Below, piece by piece: positions 62,130 to 64,000 of a stretch of DNA of 64,000 bases. The notes beneath the pieces are model-generated. The model was not told the DNA's origin, made no database searches, and saw only the letters and a program-made list of their open reading frames with translations. Both the position numbers and the translations under genes were made by a program. Numbering within the stretch: the stretch's first letter is position 1; each line of letters begins with the position of its first letter. This DNA is from an uncultured Ruminococcus sp. (GTDB lineage: Bacteria > Bacillota > Clostridia > Oscillospirales > Ruminococcaceae). Location: positions 216,229 through 280,228 of the forward strand of contig CAKSMF010000002.1 in the NCBI GenBank assembly GCA_934474025.1, in the 5' to 3' direction.

Positions 62130-63032
62130 ATGAAACATTTACTTAAAATGCTTGATTTGAGCAGTGAGGAAATTATTGATATACTCAATCTCGCTGACCA
62201 ACTTAAATATGAACTTAAACACGGTATTCCTCACCCACACCTTAAAGGAAAAACTCTCGGAATGATTTTTCAGAAAGCTTCAACAAGAACAAGAGTTTCA
62301 TTTGAAACAGGTATGTATCAGCTCGGAGGCTATCCTCTTTTCCTCTCCTCTAATGATTTACAGATTGGCAGAGGTGAACCGGTTCAGGATACTGCAAGAG
62401 TTCTTTCCCGCTACCTTGACGGAATTATGATTCGTACCTTTGAACAGAAAGAAGTTGAATCACTTGCTGAATACGGCAGTATTCCGATTATAAACGGTCT
62501 TACAGATTTCTGCCACCCTTGTCAAGTTCTTGCTGACCTTATGACAATCCGTGAATTTAAAGGCAGTTTTGACGGTCTTAAAATGTGCTTTATTGGTGAC
62601 GGAAATAATATGGCTAATTCTCTTATTGTTGGTTGCCTTAAAGTAGGTATGGCTGTTTCAGTAGCTTGCCCCGAAGGTTATCGTCCTCCTGCTGAAATTC
62701 TTGATTTCGCAAAGGCTTATGATAACTTTGAAATAACTGATTCTCCTATAAAATCCGCTCAGAATGCAGATGTTCTTATTACAGATGTTTGGGCATCTAT
62801 GGGTCAGGAAAGTGAAGCTGAACTTCGTAAAAAGGCTTTCGCCGGATATCAGATTAACGATGAAATTATGGCTGTTGCTAATTCTGATGCTATGGTTCTG
62901 CATTGTCTGCCGGCACATCGTGAAGAAGAAATCACTGAAAAGGTATTTGAAGCTCACGCAAAGGAAATTTTTGAAGAAGCTGAAAACCGTCTCCACGCTC
63001 AAAAGGCTGTTATGGTTAAATTAATGGCTTAA
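62130..63032 (+). CDS. argF: Ornithine carbamoyltransferase
   Basis: 300 aa. Carbamoyl-phosphate site QKASTRTRVSFE, FHPQxx region as FCHPCQVLADLMTI, ornithine site VLHCLPAHREEEI. Makes citrulline from ornithine. Last arginine gene, followed by a terminator. Confidence 0.96.
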   Translation: MKHLLKMLDLSSEEIIDILNLADQLKYELKHGIPHPHLKGKTLGMIFQKASTRTRVSFETGMYQLGGYPLFLSSNDLQIGRGEPVQDTARVLSRYLDGIMIRTFEQKEVESLAEYGSIPIINGLTDFCHPCQVLADLMTIREFKGSFDGLKMCFIGDGNNMANSLIVGCLKVGMAVSVACPEGYRPPAEILDFAKAYDNFEITDSPIKSAQNADVLITDVWASMGQESEAELRKKAFAGYQINDEIMAVANSDAMVLHCLPAHREEEITEKVFEAHAKEIFEEAENRLHAQKAVMVKLMA

Positions 63033-63051
63033 TAATTTCAAATGTATATTA

Positions 63052-63083
63052 AAACAGACAGCGGAATACTGTCTGTTTTTTTA
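63052..63083. terminator. Terminator after argF
   Basis: AAACAGACAG-CGGAATA-CTGTCTGTTT followed by T; the end of a convergent XRE gene is beside it. Confidence 0.9.
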
Positions 63084-63365
63084 TTATTTAAGTTTTTTTA
63101 AATCATTTATAATATTTCTTATATGAAGAATCTGCTCTGTTGTCAGACCTTCTGCATCAAGTATACATTTATTATCAAGTCCTAAAAGATAGTCCGTATT
63201 TACAGAAAAAGTAGATGCAATTTTGATAAGCATATCAATTGAAGGTTGAATATTACCGTTTTCCCAGTTACTTACACATTGTTTTGTTACGTTAATTTTG
63301 CGTCCGAATTCTACTTGATTGATTCCAAGTGATAGCCTGAGTTCCTTTATACGCTCGCTGAACAT
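63084..63365 (-). CDS. XRE-family repressor
   Basis: 93 aa. Whole helix-turn-helix domain (SERIKELRLSLGINQVEFGRKINVTKQCVSNWENGNIQPSIDMLIKIASTFSVNTDYLLGL) and a short helical tail. Start ATG 63365 with AGGAGGCTATTAATT; longer frame has no site. It is divergent from the small membrane gene at 63524, with a palindromic operator between. Confidence 0.85.
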   Translation of the reverse strand: MFSERIKELRLSLGINQVEFGRKINVTKQCVSNWENGNIQPSIDMLIKIASTFSVNTDYLLGLDNKCILDAEGLTTEQILHIRNIINDLKKLK

Positions 63366-63393
63366 AATTAATAGCCTCCTTTCTGAAATCAAA

Positions 63394-63449
63394 GTTTACA
63401 ATACTATTGTAAACTGTTGCTTGACAAATACAAAATACTATGGTATACT
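63394..63449 (+). promoter_or_regulatory. Operator palindrome and divergent promoter
   Basis: GTTTACAAT-ACT-ATTGTAAAC (63394-63414) is a perfect palindrome before TTGACA (63421), 17 bases, TATACT (63444-63449). The likely site of the XRE repressor, which would control itself and the 98-aa gene. Confidence 0.75.
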
Positions 63450-63523
63450 AATAATTGACAAGCAAAAGCAGTGATAGTATCAAAAAAATCAAATTTTGTA
63501 AATGTAAAAAGGAGGAGTTTTAA

Positions 63524-63820
63524 TTGAAAAAAATATTAATATTTTTGATTTCTTATGCTGTGGCATTTGGAATTTTGGCAGCGGTTATTCATTTTAGCAA
63601 TAAAACGGATTTATCAATATTTATGTATGCGTTGGCAATAATAATGGCTATTGCCGGTTGGAGATTTATCAATTTTATTACACCAGCATTTTTTTTGTGG
63701 CTTCCATTGGGATGCTGGTTGATATATGTATCAGTAAAGTTTATTGTATCTGGTGTTCTGGGATTATTTATAGTTCCTTATCATGTAGCCAAATTCGTTA
63801 TAGACAATACAGATAGTTGA
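63524..63820 (+). CDS. Small membrane protein, 98 aa, TTG start
   Basis: TTG 63524 with GGAGGAGTTTTAA before it; no other start fits the site. Three hydrophobic helices (ILIFLISYAVAFGILAAVI; FMYALAIIMAIAGWRFINFI; FLWLPLGCWLIYVSVKFIVSGVLGLF). Unknown function, probably under the divergent XRE repressor. Confidence 0.65.
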   Translation: MKKILIFLISYAVAFGILAAVIHFSNKTDLSIFMYALAIIMAIAGWRFINFITPAFFLWLPLGCWLIYVSVKFIVSGVLGLFIVPYHVAKFVIDNTDS

Positions 63821-63886
63821 TTCTTTTTATAACTGTCACTGCATTTGTTTTCGACAATAAATTTTAAAAAAATTCTCGAAAAAGGG

Positions 63887-63915
63887 TTGACAAATTAGAA
63901 TGATTGTGATATAAT
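63887..63915 (+). promoter_or_regulatory. Strong promoter at the window end
   Basis: TTGACA, 17 bases, TATAAT. The transcript (AAAGTTGTCGG...) leaves the window; no ORF starts before base 64000. Confidence 0.75.
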
Positions 63916-64000
63916 AATAAAGTTGTCGGACGAAAACCTTTTCAGAAAGACGTTTTTGGACTTTGGAATACAAGTTTTCAGAAGTTTTTTTGAAAAAAGT

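Overview
The window looks like the chromosome of an AT-rich, anaerobic, low-GC Gram-positive gut bacterium of the Ruminococcus/Clostridia type. The pointers are a [FeFe]-hydrogenase maturase (HydF), stage V sporulation genes (spoVAD, spoVAE), a fructose PTS with its own HPr, a class III fructose-1,6-bisphosphatase, an arginine cluster with bifunctional-type ArgJ, and strong AGGAGG ribosome sites. I cannot name the species. Three large accessory segments interrupt this backbone.

1-8.2 kb: the end of a conjugative-type element that extends left out of the window. It carries a zinc-peptidase-like gene (partial), a membrane/coiled-coil protein, an M48 peptidase split by a 190-bp repeat, a VirD4-type coupling ATPase, a replication-relaxation family protein, a nested palindrome and a large serine recombinase. 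It sits inside feoB, whose first 365 or so codons remain at 8.2-9.3 kb. 9.5-16.1 kb: fruR-fruK-fruA, ptsH and fbp. The 3' end of fbp is present twice.

16.1-40.3 kb: two related integrative elements in tandem at the 3' end of a tRNA-Glu gene, marked by three copies of the sequence GTGACCCGTACGGGAAT (16140, 27709, 40261). Each has a DUF3987-type replication protein, a MobV-type relaxase, an excisionase-like HTH protein and a tyrosine integrase whose promoter lies between inverted repeats. Element 1 (16.16-27.71 kb) has lost its integrase to a stop codon exactly at the HxxR catalytic arginine. It carries two radical-SAM/SPASM peptide-modification loci: a 44-aa precursor with a C-terminal Cys next to a PqqD-like/rSAM/SPASM enzyme, and an operon with two His/Asp/Tyr-repeat peptides sharing a leader, followed by a second rSAM/SPASM enzyme. 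The latter, with about 28 [His/Tyr]-X-Asp motifs in one peptide, is my best candidate for an undescribed system. Element 2 (27.73-40.26 kb) carries a HaeIII-like restriction-modification pair joined to a 1013-aa metallophosphatase-STAND NTPase, probably a phage-defence island, ending in a densely self-complementary intergenic segment.

40.3-64 kb is backbone: tRNA-Glu, tRNA-Met, an Imm51-like protein, two radC paralogues, spoVAE/spoVAD, a P-type Ca2+-ATPase, a lipoprotein, an orphan mazF, hydF, malic enzyme with an adjacent malate/lactate dehydrogenase (a likely malate shunt), and the arginine genes argG, argH, argC, argJ, argB, argD, argF with ArgR-like boxes in front of argG. The 190-bp repeat occurs three times (2997, 13185, 54731). 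It has IS200/IS605-like end hairpins and one copy interrupts a gene cleanly, so it looks like a small non-autonomous transposon.
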